DNA of 64,000 nucleotides. It comes from Tepidamorphus gemmatus. GTDB taxonomy: Bacteria; Pseudomonadota; Alphaproteobacteria; Rhizobiales; Tepidamorphaceae. Position 1 is the stretch's first letter. Each line of letters opens with the position of its first letter. The notes beneath the pieces are model-generated. The model made no database searches. It saw only the letters and a list, made by a program, of their open reading frames with translations, and was not told the DNA's origin. The translations under genes were made by a program, and so were the position numbers. Below, piece after piece: positions 6,734 to 14,849 of this stretch. Location of the stretch: the NCBI RefSeq assembly GCF_004346195.1, contig NZ_SMAK01000006.1:1-64000 (forward strand), written 5' to 3'.

Positions 6734-7903
6734 ATGACGGCCTGCATCGTGGGATGGGCGCACTCGCCGTTCGGCAAGCTCGAGGGCGAGACGGTGGAAA
6801 GCCTAGTCGTGAAGGTGACCGAGGAAGCACTTGCACATGCAGGTATTTCCGCGAGCGATGTCGACGAGATCGTGCTGGGCCATTTCAACGCCGGATTCTC
6901 GGCCCAGGATTTCACCGCGTCGCTGGTGCTGCAGGCGAGCCCCGAGCTGCGCTTCAAGCCGGCGACCCGCGTCGAGAATGCCTGCGCCACCGGCTCGGCC
7001 GCCGTGCATCAGGGCATTCGCGCGATCGAGGCCAACGCGGCGCGGATCGTGCTGGTGGTCGGCGTGGAGCAAATGACCACGACACCGGGGCCGGAAATCG
7101 GCCGCAACCTGCTCAAGGCGTCCTACCTGCCGGAGGACGGCGACACGCCGGCCGGATTTGCCGGCGTGTTCGGCAAGATCGCGCAGAGCTATTTCCAGCG
7201 CTACGGCGACCAGTCGGATGCGCTCGCCCGGATCGCGGCCAAGAACCATCGCAACGGCGTCGCCAATCCCTACGCGCAGATGCGCAGGGATCTCGGCTAC
7301 GAGTTCTGCCGCACCGAGAGCGAGAAGAACCCCTATGTCGCCGGGCCGCTGAAGCGCACCGACTGCTCGCTGGTCTCGGACGGGGCGGCGGCGATCGTGC
7401 TGGCGGACACCCGGACGGCACTCAGGATGAGGCGGGCGGTGGCCTTCCGCGGCCGGGCGCATGTGCAGGATTTCCTGCCGATGTCGAAGCGCGACATCCT
7501 CAAGTTCGAGGGCGGCGCGCAAGCCTGGGCGCGCGCGCTCGCCGATGCCGGGGTGAAGATCGACGACCTGTCCTTCGTCGAGACGCACGACTGCTTCACC
7601 ATCGCCGAACTGATCGAGTACGAGGCGATGGGCCTCGCCCCCGAAGGACAGGGCGGCCGCATCGCGCTCGAGGGCCAGACCGAGATCGGCGGGCGGCTGC
7701 CGGTCAATCCATCCGGCGGCCTCAAGGCCAAGGGCCACCCGATCGGGGCGACCGGAGTCTCGATGCACGCGCTGAGCGCCATGCAGCTGACCGGCACCGC
7801 ACCGGAGGGAATGCAGATCGACGGTGCACAGCTCGGCGGCATCTTCAACATGGGCGGCGCCGCCGTCGCCAACTACGTCTCGATCCTCGAACGCATCAAG
7901 TAG
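6734..7903 (+). CDS. Thiolase-family acetyl-CoA acetyltransferase (SCP-x/thiolase-like)
   Basis: The 389-residue protein has both thiolase halves. The nucleophile is Cys84 (ENACATGSAA), followed by the His of the ETHDCFT region and the C-terminal GGLKAKGHPIGATG loop. The second cysteine loop of classical FadA-type thiolases (CxGxGxG) is replaced near the end by LGGIFNMGGAAVAN, as in the SCP-x-like thiolase group. These enzymes cleave or condense 3-ketoacyl-CoA with CoA; the substrate is unknown. A GGAGG six bases before the ATG fixes the start. An SDR gene follows 11 bases later and an acyl-CoA dehydrogenase further on, suggesting a catabolic beta-oxidation-like set. Confidence 0.88.
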   Translation: MTACIVGWAHSPFGKLEGETVESLVVKVTEEALAHAGISASDVDEIVLGHFNAGFSAQDFTASLVLQASPELRFKPATRVENACATGSAAVHQGIRAIEANAARIVLVVGVEQMTTTPGPEIGRNLLKASYLPEDGDTPAGFAGVFGKIAQSYFQRYGDQSDALARIAAKNHRNGVANPYAQMRRDLGYEFCRTESEKNPYVAGPLKRTDCSLVSDGAAAIVLADTRTALRMRRAVAFRGRAHVQDFLPMSKRDILKFEGGAQAWARALADAGVKIDDLSFVETHDCFTIAELIEYEAMGLAPEGQGGRIALEGQTEIGGRLPVNPSGGLKAKGHPIGATGVSMHALSAMQLTGTAPEGMQIDGAQLGGIFNMGGAAVANYVSILERIK

Positions 7904-7914
7904 GCAAGCTCGGC

Positions 7915-8691
7915 ATGGCAGGCGAGCGTGGTGCGGCCGGCCGCAAGCGCCCGGCCGCGATCGTCACCGGCGGCGCGTCCGGAATCGGTCTCGGGGTCAC
8001 GCGTCGGCTCCTGTCGGATGGCTGGGACGTCGCCGTCTGGGATGCCGCGCAGACAGCACTCGATCAGGCATCGGCCGAGCTCGGTGAGCGGTCCGAACGC
8101 GTGCGCTTCTACCGTGTCGACGTGACCGACGAAGCGGCGGTGGCGGCGGCGACGGATGCCGCGGCCGAGGCCTTTGGCCGCCTCGACGGGCTGGTCAACT
8201 CCGCCGGCATCGGCCTCGACGCGCCGTTTGACGAGACCACCGCCGAGCAGTTCCGCCGGATCCTCGACGTCAATGTCGTCGGCTCGTTCCTGGCCTCCAG
8301 AGCCGTCGCCCGCCATCTCGGGCGTGGCGGCGCGATCGTCAATATCGGCTCGGTGTCCGGCCTGCGCGGCAATGTCGGTCGCGTCGCCTACGGCGCCTCC
8401 AAGGGCGCTGTCGTCACCATGACCCAGGTGCTCGCCGTCGAGCTTGCGCCGCGTGGCATCCGCGTCAACACGGTGGCCCCGGGACCGGTGGAGACGCCGC
8501 TCACCGCGGCGCTGCACAGCGACGCGATCCGGGCCGGCTGGCATGCGGCCGTGCCGATGGCGCGCTATGGTACGGTCGAGGAGATCGCGGCTGTCACCGC
8601 GTTCCTGCTCTCGGACGAGGCAGCCTATGTCACCGGGCAGACGCTCGCCGTCGACGGCGGCTTCTGTGCCGGCGGCCTCAAGCGCGGCTGA
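7915..8691 (+). CDS. Short-chain dehydrogenase/reductase
   Basis: This 258-residue classical SDR has the cofactor motif TGGASGIG near residues 18-25, the structural LVNSAGIG motif, and the catalytic Ser-Tyr-Lys as NIGSVSG and YGASKG. The C-terminal VNTVAPGPVETP and VDGGF signatures are also present. An acidic residue after the second strand (VWDAAQ) points to NAD(H) rather than NADP(H). It starts at the ATG at 7915, 11 bases after the thiolase gene, so the two are one unit. A role as 3-hydroxyacyl-CoA or alcohol dehydrogenase beside the thiolase is an inference from position. Confidence 0.88.
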   Translation: MAGERGAAGRKRPAAIVTGGASGIGLGVTRRLLSDGWDVAVWDAAQTALDQASAELGERSERVRFYRVDVTDEAAVAAATDAAAEAFGRLDGLVNSAGIGLDAPFDETTAEQFRRILDVNVVGSFLASRAVARHLGRGGAIVNIGSVSGLRGNVGRVAYGASKGAVVTMTQVLAVELAPRGIRVNTVAPGPVETPLTAALHSDAIRAGWHAAVPMARYGTVEEIAAVTAFLLSDEAAYVTGQTLAVDGGFCAGGLKRG

Positions 8692-8759
8692 GGCGGGCCC
8701 GGCGCACCGGGATCAGGGCAACCCGGCCGGCCAGACCGCCCCGAATGGTGCAGCGCGCT

Positions 8760-8788
8760 TTGACTGAAACAATCGTTTGAATTATCGT
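8760..8788 (+). promoter_or_regulatory. Promoter with a PsrA-type operator in the spacer
   Basis: TTGACT (8760-8765) and TATCGT (8783-8788), 17 bases apart, form a good sigma-70-type promoter for the acyl-CoA dehydrogenase gene. Inside the spacer lies GAAAC-AATC-GTTTG (8766-8779). This matches the (G/C)AAAC-N2-4-GTTT(G/C) consensus known for PsrA, the TetR-family fatty-acid sensor. A protein bound there would occlude polymerase. The predicted transcript starts near 8795, which also rules out the GTG at 8787 as a translation start. A TetR regulator resembling the PsrA N-terminus is encoded just after the controlled gene. Confidence 0.65.
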
Positions 8789-8816
8789 GATCCCTCGATC
8801 AGCCGAGGATGCCGCC

Positions 8817-10070
8817 ATGGATTTCACCTTCTCGCCCCGCGTCGAGGATCTGCGCAACCGCCTCTGCGACTTCATGGCCGAGCACGTCTATCCGAACGAG
8901 CGCAGGCTGTTCGAGCAGGTCGGCGCCGGCGGCGATCGCTGGCAACCGCTGCCGCTGATGGAGGAGCTGAAGGCCAAGGCGCGCGCCGCGGGCCTGTGGA
9001 ACCTGTTCCTGCCGGAGAGCGAACGCGGGGCGGGGCTGACAAATGTCGAATACGCGCCGCTCGCCGAGATCATGGGTCGGTCATTCTGGGCACCGGAGAT
9101 CTTCAACTGTTCGGCGCCCGATACCGGAAACATGGAGGTGCTGGAGCGGTACGGCACCGAGGAGCAGAAGAAGCGCTGGCTCGAGCCGCTGCTTGCCGGC
9201 GAGATCCGCTCCGGCTTTTCGATGACCGAGCCGGACGTCGCCTCCTCCGATGCCACCAACATCCGCACCGAGATCCGCCGCGAAGGCGACGAATACGTGA
9301 TCAACGGGCGCAAGTGGTGGACTTCGGGCGCGGGCGACCCGCGCTGCCGGATCCTGATCGTGATGGGCAAGTCTGACCCGCACAATCCCGATCGACACCG
9401 CCAGCAGTCGATGATCCTCGTCCCGATGGATACGCCCGGCGTCCGCGTGATCCGACCGCTGCCGGTGTTCGGCTTCGACGACGCGCCGCACGGGCATATG
9501 GAAATCGCGTTCGAGAATGTCCGCGTGCCGGCTTCCAATATGCTGCTCGGCGAAGGACGTGGCTTCGAGATCGCGCAGGGCCGGCTCGGCCCCGGCCGCA
9601 TCCATCACTGCATGCGCGTGATCGGCGCAGCGGAGCGGGCGCTGGAACGCATGTGTCGCCGGCTCGAGCGCCGCGAGGCGTTCGGCGGCCCGGTATCGCA
9701 GCAGAGCGTCTGGTCCGAGCGCATCGCCGAGTCCCGCATTCTGCTCGACCAGGCTCGCCTCTTGACCCTGAACGCGGCCTGGAAGATGGACACGGTCGGC
9801 AACAAGGAGGCGCGGATGGAGATCGCCATGATCAAGGTCGCCGCGCCGGCAGCCGCCTGCAAGGTGATCGACTGGGCGCTGCAGGCGTTCGGCGCCGGCG
9901 GCTTCGCCGACGAGGTGATGGCCAACGCCTATGCCTATGCCCGCACGGTGCGGATGGTCGATGGACCCGACGAAGTGCACCGCAACCAGATGGCGCGGCT
10001 GGAGCTGCGCAGATATCGCAATAGCGATCCGGCCCGCACCGGCGGCGAAGCCGAAGTGTTCATCCGGTAG
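8817..10070 (+). CDS. Acyl-CoA dehydrogenase (ACAD10/11-like)
   Basis: This 417-residue FAD enzyme has the family order: helical N-terminal domain ([14 protein letters not shown]), beta-barrel middle domain ([16 protein letters not shown]) and helical C-terminal domain ([12 protein letters not shown]). The C-terminal active-site segment reads [13 protein letters not shown], with Asp where MCAD-type enzymes carry the catalytic Glu of YEGT, as in the ACAD10/11 group. The start is the ATG at 8817 after a GAGGA. An upstream GTG (8787) overlaps the predicted -10 element. The gene faces a TetR regulator across 27 bases and carries a PsrA-like operator in its promoter. It oxidises an unidentified acyl-CoA. 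Confidence 0.9.
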   Translation: MDFTFSPRVEDLRNRLCDFMAEHVYPNERRLFEQVGAGGDRWQPLPLMEELKAKARAAGLWNLFLPESERGAGLTNVEYAPLAEIMGRSFWAPEIFNCSAPDTGNMEVLERYGTEEQKKRWLEPLLAGEIRSGFSMTEPDVASSDATNIRTEIRREGDEYVINGRKWWTSGAGDPRCRILIVMGKSDPHNPDRHRQQSMILVPMDTPGVRVIRPLPVFGFDDAPHGHMEIAFENVRVPASNMLLGEGRGFEIAQGRLGPGRIHHCMRVIGAAERALERMCRRLERREAFGGPVSQQSVWSERIAESRILLDQARLLTLNAAWKMDTVGNKEARMEIAMIKVAAPAAACKVIDWALQAFGAGGFADEVMANAYAYARTVRMVDGPDEVHRNQMARLELRRYRNSDPARTGGEAEVFIR

Positions 10071-10097
10071 ACCTGATCCGCCGACAATCGCGCGGCT

Positions 10098-10826
10098 TCA
10101 GGCGTGCCGATGATTGTCGGCTGCCTGACCCGGAGCTGCGGGCCCGGCCTCCAGGCCCGCCGCACAGAACTCCACGAGGCGGTCCAGCACCGCCTCGACG
10201 TCGCCGACGCCGACACTGCCGCCCGACAGGGCGTCGAGCCGCCGCATGTTGGTGTACATCGCATGCAGCGCGCCCATCGCGAAATGGAAGCGCCACAGCA
10301 GCTCGGTGCGCTCGAGATGCGGAAGCGACAGCGCCAGTGCCTCGACGAAACGCTGCAGATGGCCGACGTCCCGCTCGATCATCTCGCGCATCTGCTGCGG
10401 CCCGTCGAGGACGGCGCGCGCGACGAACTGCATGTAGATCGACCGTCCCTCGTTGCCGGTGCCATCCGCCGTCAGCGTCGCCCGCAAGGGTGGTGCGAAC
10501 AGGGCGCGCAGCACCGCGCGCACATCGGCCGGCCGCGCGCCGCTGGCCGCCTCGGCCTCCTGCAGCAGCTTCAGACGCTCGCGGTTTATGGCGACACTGC
10601 CCCGCCGAAATACCTCCAGCAGCAGCGCGTCCTTCGATCCGAAATGATAGTTCACCGAGGCGAGATTGACGCCGGCCGCGGCCGTCAGATCGCGCAGCGT
10701 CACGCCGCTGTAGCCCTTCTCGACGAACATCCGCTCGGCGGTGTCGAGGATCACCTGCCGCGTGTCGGATCCGCGTCCCGCCCCGCGAGCCTGGGCCCGG
10801 GCGGACGCCGTATCGTCGAATGGCAT
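10098..10826 (-). CDS. TetR-family transcriptional regulator (PsrA-like DNA-binding domain)
   Basis: The 242-residue protein (ATG at 10826) has a TetR helix-turn-helix near residues 25-70: ILDTAERMFVEKGYSGVTLR, then GVNLASVNYHFGSKDALL. The recognition helix GVNLA-VNYHFGSK is the same type as in PsrA, the repressor of fatty-acid degradation genes. The C-terminal ligand domain is helical and not diagnostic. A TTG at 10853 would add nine residues; neither start has a strong ribosome-binding site, so the start is uncertain. The gene is convergent with the acyl-CoA dehydrogenase, whose promoter spacer holds a PsrA-type box. Control of that promoter is inference. Confidence 0.87.
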   Translation of the reverse strand: MPFDDTASARAQARGAGRGSDTRQVILDTAERMFVEKGYSGVTLRDLTAAAGVNLASVNYHFGSKDALLLEVFRRGSVAINRERLKLLQEAEAASGARPADVRAVLRALFAPPLRATLTADGTGNEGRSIYMQFVARAVLDGPQQMREMIERDVGHLQRFVEALALSLPHLERTELLWRFHFAMGALHAMYTNMRRLDALSGGSVGVGDVEAVLDRLVEFCAAGLEAGPAAPGQAADNHRHA

Positions 10827-10909
10827 GGCACAATCATCGGTAGACTCGATCAAGATCGATCATCGACCCGGCCAGCCGTCCACGCAACAGCTCATTTGGG
10901 TGGCCAGAC

Positions 10910-10938
10910 GGATCATCGTTCCCGGCAATCAATGATCC
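10910..10938. other. Hairpin-forming inverted repeat
   Basis: GGATCAT (10910-10916) and ATGATCC (10932-10938) are perfect complements around a 15-base loop. They lie in the 195-base gap between the TetR gene and the deacetylase gene, about 85-110 bases before the TetR start. No T-run follows. It could be part of the TetR promoter region or a weak terminator for the deacetylase transcript. Confidence 0.35.
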
Positions 10939-11021
10939 GCTCCCGGTCTGTGTTCCGTCGCGACGGCTGAGGCAGAACCGGGTGCCACTTGTGCCGCAAC
11001 AGTTCTGATCCGGCAGCGCCG

Positions 11022-12050
11022 TCATCGCAGGAACGCTGCGAAACCGCCGAGAAAGGCCGCCAGGTTGTCGCCGAGTTGGTCGCAGAGATAGCCGCCTTCC
11101 TGGACGATGACCGTCGGCAGGCCGAGACGGGCGACGCGCTCGCCGATCCGGGCAAAACCGTCGGCGCTGACTGCGAGCCCGCCGAACGGATCGTGCATGG
11201 AGGCATCGAGGCCGAGCGCCAGCACCAACGCGCCGGGGGCGTAGGCGCGGATTCGGCCGAGTGCAGTGTCGAGGGCGTCGAGATAGCCGGCGTCGTCGGT
11301 ATGGCGCGCGAGCGGCAGGTTGAAGTTGAAGCCGAGGCCGGCACCCTGCCCGCGCTCGTCGGCATAGCCCCAGAAGAACGGGTAGAAGCGCAGCGGATCG
11401 ACGTGAATGGAGACGGTCAGCACGTCGGCGCGGGCATAGAAGATGCCCTGCGTGCCATTGCCATGATGCAGGTCGACGTCGAGGATCGCGACGCGGTCGC
11501 AGGCCGCCCGGAGAACCTCCGCGGCGATGGCGGCATTGTTGAGGTAGCAGAACCCCCCGGCCATGTCGGCGAAGGCGTGATGGCCAGGCGGCCGGCACAG
11601 GGCGTAAACGGCTCGATCGCCGTCGCGCACCCGTCGCGCGGCCTGGGCGGCCGTCGATGCCGATAGCCTGGCGGCGGGCCAGGTTTCCGCCGAGATCGGA
11701 CAGGCGGTATCGGCCATGTGGTAGCCGGCCTGCCCGTCGACCGAGCGCGGATAGCCGGCATGACCCCGTCCGGGATGAATGTTCGGGATCACTTCGGCCG
11801 AGGCGCCGGGCCGCCGGCTCCAGCGGGCATGCGCATGGATCAGGAACTCGACATATTCCGGCGTGTGGACGGCGGCGATCGGGTCGAGACCCTGATCCCG
11901 CGTGCGCTCGTGCTCGAGCCCCGCGCCGAGTGCGGCGGCCAGCAGCCGGTCGGCGCGCTCGGGCTGCTCGGGATTGGCGGTGGTGATGCCGCTCGCCACG
12001 AAGTGACGGGGATAGTGCAGCTTCTGCGCCTCGTCGTAGACGACCTTCAT
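11022..12050 (-). CDS. Acetylpolyamine amidohydrolase-like deacetylase (histone deacetylase superfamily)
   Basis: This 342-residue cytoplasmic zinc enzyme is close in length to Mycoplana ramosa acetylpolyamine amidohydrolase (341). Its key residues lie two positions earlier throughout: zinc ligands Asp193 and His195 (LDVDLHHGNG) and Asp282 (GLDASMHDPFG), catalytic Tyr321 (QEGGYLC), and the PPGHHAF His pair at 157-158. That constant register argues for the polyamine deacetylase branch rather than a generic class II enzyme. Such enzymes remove acetyl groups from acetylputrescine, acetylcadaverine or longer polyamines. The start is the ATG at 12050 (MKVVYDEAQ); longer reading frames upstream are non-coding. 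A class III aminotransferase gene lies upstream on the same strand. Confidence 0.88.
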   Translation of the reverse strand: MKVVYDEAQKLHYPRHFVASGITTANPEQPERADRLLAAALGAGLEHERTRDQGLDPIAAVHTPEYVEFLIHAHARWSRRPGASAEVIPNIHPGRGHAGYPRSVDGQAGYHMADTACPISAETWPAARLSASTAAQAARRVRDGDRAVYALCRPPGHHAFADMAGGFCYLNNAAIAAEVLRAACDRVAILDVDLHHGNGTQGIFYARADVLTVSIHVDPLRFYPFFWGYADERGQGAGLGFNFNLPLARHTDDAGYLDALDTALGRIRAYAPGALVLALGLDASMHDPFGGLAVSADGFARIGERVARLGLPTVIVQEGGYLCDQLGDNLAAFLGGFAAFLR

Positions 12051-12435
12051 TCCGCTTCTGCCTGACCGTGCCCCCCGGGTGCCCGCGGACCTGCCATCGT
12101 GCCGTCCTGTCGGTCGGGGATCCGGCGCAGCATGGCAGCGACAAGTCGGCAGGCCAACCCCCGCACCATGCCATGCCCCCAACCCGCACTGCACGGCGGA
12201 GCCGGTATCGGCTCCGGTTCGCGGTTCTGGCGGCGGCGGCCGCCGCGCCCGTCGCGGCAGTGACGGGCAGCGGCCTGGTCGCGCCGGTCGAGAACGGAAC
12301 CATGTGCTCGGCGGCGCGCGACCTGCCGAAGTCCATGTGGAGACGGTATCGCCGGTTGGGCCGACGCGCTGAGCGATCCGCCCCGCCAGGGCGCGGCGCC
12401 GGACCACGCGGGGCGGATCAGCGGTGCACGGACCG
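12051..12435. other. 385-base intergenic region, no convincing gene
   Basis: The gap separates the aminotransferase and deacetylase genes, both on the minus strand. It is very GC-rich and open in several frames. One plus-strand frame from ATG 12173 starts with a signal-peptide-like run (RYRLRFAVLAAAAAAPVAAV), but it has no ribosome-binding site and would run 160 bases antisense into the aminotransferase gene. I saw no terminator or clear promoter. The length suggests that the deacetylase has its own promoter here. Confidence 0.4.
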
Positions 12436-13794
12436 TCAGGCGTTGCCCCGCGGCAGGTCAAGCTCCGCTGCCAGCGCATCGAGCGAGGCGACGAGCTTCT
12501 CCATGATCTCGCCGACATGGGCCTGTGTCGCGATCATTGGCGGGCAGACGAGAAAATGGTCGCCCTCGCGCCCGCCGCGCGTGCGCCGGGAATAGATGAT
12601 CAGGCCGCGCTCGTAGGCGTGCTCGACGAGCCGGACATAGGCGTCGTGCGCCTTCGGCAGCGGCGTCATGGTCTCCCGGTCGGCAACCAGCTCGAAGGCG
12701 AGCAGCAGTCCCTTGCCGCGCACGTCGCCGATGAAGGGATAGCGCGCCATCAGCCCGGTCAGCTCGGATTTCAGCAGCGCGCCGATCCGCGCCGCATTGC
12801 CCATCAGATCGTTGTCGAGCACCTCGCGGATCACGGCGAGACCGGCCGCGCAGGCGAGCGGGTTGCCGGCATAGGTGAAGCCATGCACGAAGCCGCCGGC
12901 ATCGAGCACCGGCTCGACCAGTCGGCGGTCGGCGACCATGGCGCCCAGCGGCATGTAGCCCGCACCGAAGCCCTTCGACAATGCCACGATATCGGGGCGG
13001 ATCCCCCAGTGCTCGGCGGCGAGGAAGGTGCCGGTCCGCCCGGCGCCACTCATGACCTCGTCATAGATCAGCAGGACGCCGAATTCGTCGCAGATCTCTC
13101 GGATGCGCGCATAATAGGAATCGGGGGCGACCAGCGCCCCGGTCGAGGCGCCGCCGACCGGCTCCATGATGAAGCCCAGCACGGTCTCGGGGCCCTGCCG
13201 CAGGATCTCCTCGCGCAGCATTCCAGCGTAGCGCAGGCCGCGTTCCTCCATCGACAGGCTGTCGCGGTCGAGATAGCAGGTCGGTGCGGGGATGCGCGGC
13301 ATCTCGCGCAGCATCGGCGAGAACGGCGCGGTCATCAGCGCCATGCCGGTGAGCGCCAGCGCGCCGAAGGTCGAGCCGTGGTAGGACGGGTAGCGGGCGA
13401 TCACCTTCCAGCGGCTCGCCTGCCCGGTGGCGACCGCCCATTGCCGGGCGAGCTTGACGGCGCTCTCGACGGCCTCCGAACCGCCGGAGACGAAGAATAC
13501 CCGGTCGAGGCCCGCCGGCATCAGCGAGGCGACCAGCCGCGCCAGTTCCTCGGCCGGCTCGTTCTCGAAATGCAGCCGGTAGCCGAAGGTCGACCTGTCC
13601 ATCTGCGCCCGCATGGCAGCAAGGACGCGCGGATTGGAATGGCCGATGTTGGAGACCATCGCCCCGGACGAACCGTCAAGATAGCGCTTGCCGGTCTCGT
13701 CCCACATGTAGACGCCCTCGGCCCGGTCGAGGCGCGGGCGGCGGTTGCGCGACTGGTAGAACAGGTTAGAGGGTGGCGGAACGATGTCGCTCAT
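12436..13794 (-). CDS. Class III (omega) aminotransferase, PLP-dependent
   Basis: The 452-residue protein is a class III aminotransferase. Visible features are an N-terminal GVYMWDETGKRYLDGSSG segment, the PLP phosphate site (FFVSGGSEAVESAVKLA), the Asp that contacts the pyridine nitrogen (LIYDEVMSGAGRTG) and the Schiff-base lysine in ALSKGFGAGYMPLGA. I chose the ATG at 13794 (MSDIVPPP) because upstream residues are not family-like. Substrate is uncertain. Neighbouring genes allow two roles: beta-alanine:pyruvate transamination (making malonate semialdehyde for MmsA) or polyamine transamination with the adjacent acetylpolyamine deacetylase. It lies 245 bases after upp, with a repeat element between. 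Confidence 0.88.
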   Translation of the reverse strand: MSDIVPPPSNLFYQSRNRRPRLDRAEGVYMWDETGKRYLDGSSGAMVSNIGHSNPRVLAAMRAQMDRSTFGYRLHFENEPAEELARLVASLMPAGLDRVFFVSGGSEAVESAVKLARQWAVATGQASRWKVIARYPSYHGSTFGALALTGMALMTAPFSPMLREMPRIPAPTCYLDRDSLSMEERGLRYAGMLREEILRQGPETVLGFIMEPVGGASTGALVAPDSYYARIREICDEFGVLLIYDEVMSGAGRTGTFLAAEHWGIRPDIVALSKGFGAGYMPLGAMVADRRLVEPVLDAGGFVHGFTYAGNPLACAAGLAVIREVLDNDLMGNAARIGALLKSELTGLMARYPFIGDVRGKGLLLAFELVADRETMTPLPKAHDAYVRLVEHAYERGLIIYSRRTRGGREGDHFLVCPPMIATQAHVGEIMEKLVASLDALAAELDLPRGNA

Positions 13795-13973
13795 GGGCGG
13801 ATACTCATCCGGGCGCGCCATAAGGCAAATGGGCAAGCGCGAATGCCGACATCACGGAAGACTGCAGGCGCCTCTGCCGTGGTAACCGGCGGCTGGCCGG
13901 ACTCCATCCGACCTCCATCGACGCATCCGCGCCGCCCCGGCGGCCCGGAGCGCCGGCAGTCACACCTGCCCGG

Positions 13974-14010
13974 CATCCCGGATCGGCCTGCCGAGCATCC
14001 GGCATGACGG
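13974..14010 (+). repeat. Dispersed palindromic intergenic repeat, copy A (core only)
   Basis: This copy contains CCCGGATCGGCCTG followed by CATCCGGCATGACGG. It matches the core of copy B at 20379-20415 and the complement of copy C at 24419-24453. It lies between upp and the aminotransferase gene. Only the right half of the longer unit is recognisable. Confidence 0.65.
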
Positions 14011-14039
14011 CGCAGCGAGGGCGAGGCGGGAGGACGAGC

Positions 14040-14669
14040 CTACTTCGTGCCGAACATGCGGTCGCCGGCATCGCCGAGCCCGGGCACGATATAGCCGTGG
14101 TCGTTGAGATGGCTGTCGATGGCGGCCGTGACGATCGGCACGTCGGGATGGCGCCTGTCCAGCGCCGCGATTCCCTCGGGCGCTGCCAGAAGGCAGAGCA
14201 GGCGCAGCTGCGTCGCGCCCTTCGCCTTGAGAAGGTCGATGGCGTGGGCGACCGAATTGCCGGTCGCCAGCATCGGGTCGACGACGATCACCGGACGATC
14301 GGCGATGTCATCCGGTGCCTTGAAGTAGTACTGCACCGGCTCCAGCGTCTGCGGATGGCGATAAAGGCCGATATGGGCGATGCGGGCGGAGGGGACAAGT
14401 TCGATCAGCCCCTCGATCATGCCCTCGCCGGCCCGCAGCACCGAGGCGAAGACCAGCTTCTTGCCCTTGAGCGCCGGCGCCTCCATTTCGGCGAGCGGCG
14501 TCTCGATCCGCCTGGTCGTCAGCGGCAGATCGCGGGTCACCTCGTAGCCGAGCAGCAGCGTCACTTCCTTGATCAGCCGCCGGAAGCCGGCGGTCGAGCG
14601 CGACTTGTCGCGCAGCAGGGTGAGCTTGTGCTGGACGAGGGGGTGATCGACGACGGTGACGTGGGGCAT
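14040..14669 (-). CDS. upp: Uracil phosphoribosyltransferase
   Basis: This 209-residue enzyme makes UMP from uracil and PRPP (pyrimidine salvage, cytoplasm). It shows the family N-terminus ([17 protein letters not shown]), the flexible [13 protein letters not shown] loop, the PRPP-binding loop [11 protein letters not shown] and the uracil-binding C-terminus ([18 protein letters not shown]). The ATG at 14669 gives the standard length; the frame extends upstream into non-family sequence. It ends the block of pyrimidine transport and catabolism genes, after the substrate-binding protein. Imported or released uracil can therefore be salvaged or degraded from the same locus. Confidence 0.96.
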   Translation of the reverse strand: MPHVTVVDHPLVQHKLTLLRDKSRSTAGFRRLIKEVTLLLGYEVTRDLPLTTRRIETPLAEMEAPALKGKKLVFASVLRAGEGMIEGLIELVPSARIAHIGLYRHPQTLEPVQYYFKAPDDIADRPVIVVDPMLATGNSVAHAIDLLKAKGATQLRLLCLLAAPEGIAALDRRHPDVPIVTAAIDSHLNDHGYIVPGLGDAGDRMFGTK

Positions 14670-14849
14670 GGCAGTTCCCGGCTCACGGAAGGGAGTTCCG
14701 TTTCTACGCACCGAACGCGGCCGATGTCCACGCGGCAGATGACGGGCCGCCGGCGAATGGCCCGCCCCCTCACCCTCAACCGGCCTCGCAGACACCCGGC
14801 ACCCCTCCCCCGCCATGCGGGAGAGGGGCGGGGTGGCGGCCGGCCGTGC

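Noticed and set aside
8787-8816. Upstream GTG start for the acyl-CoA dehydrogenase
   Set aside because: The GTG overlaps the predicted -10 element and lies before the expected transcript start; ATG 8817 with its own ribosome-binding site fits the family.
12173-12595. Possible small secreted protein with a signal-like N-terminus
   Set aside because: No ribosome-binding site, arginine-rich remainder, and 160 bases antisense to the aminotransferase gene; not supportable as a gene.
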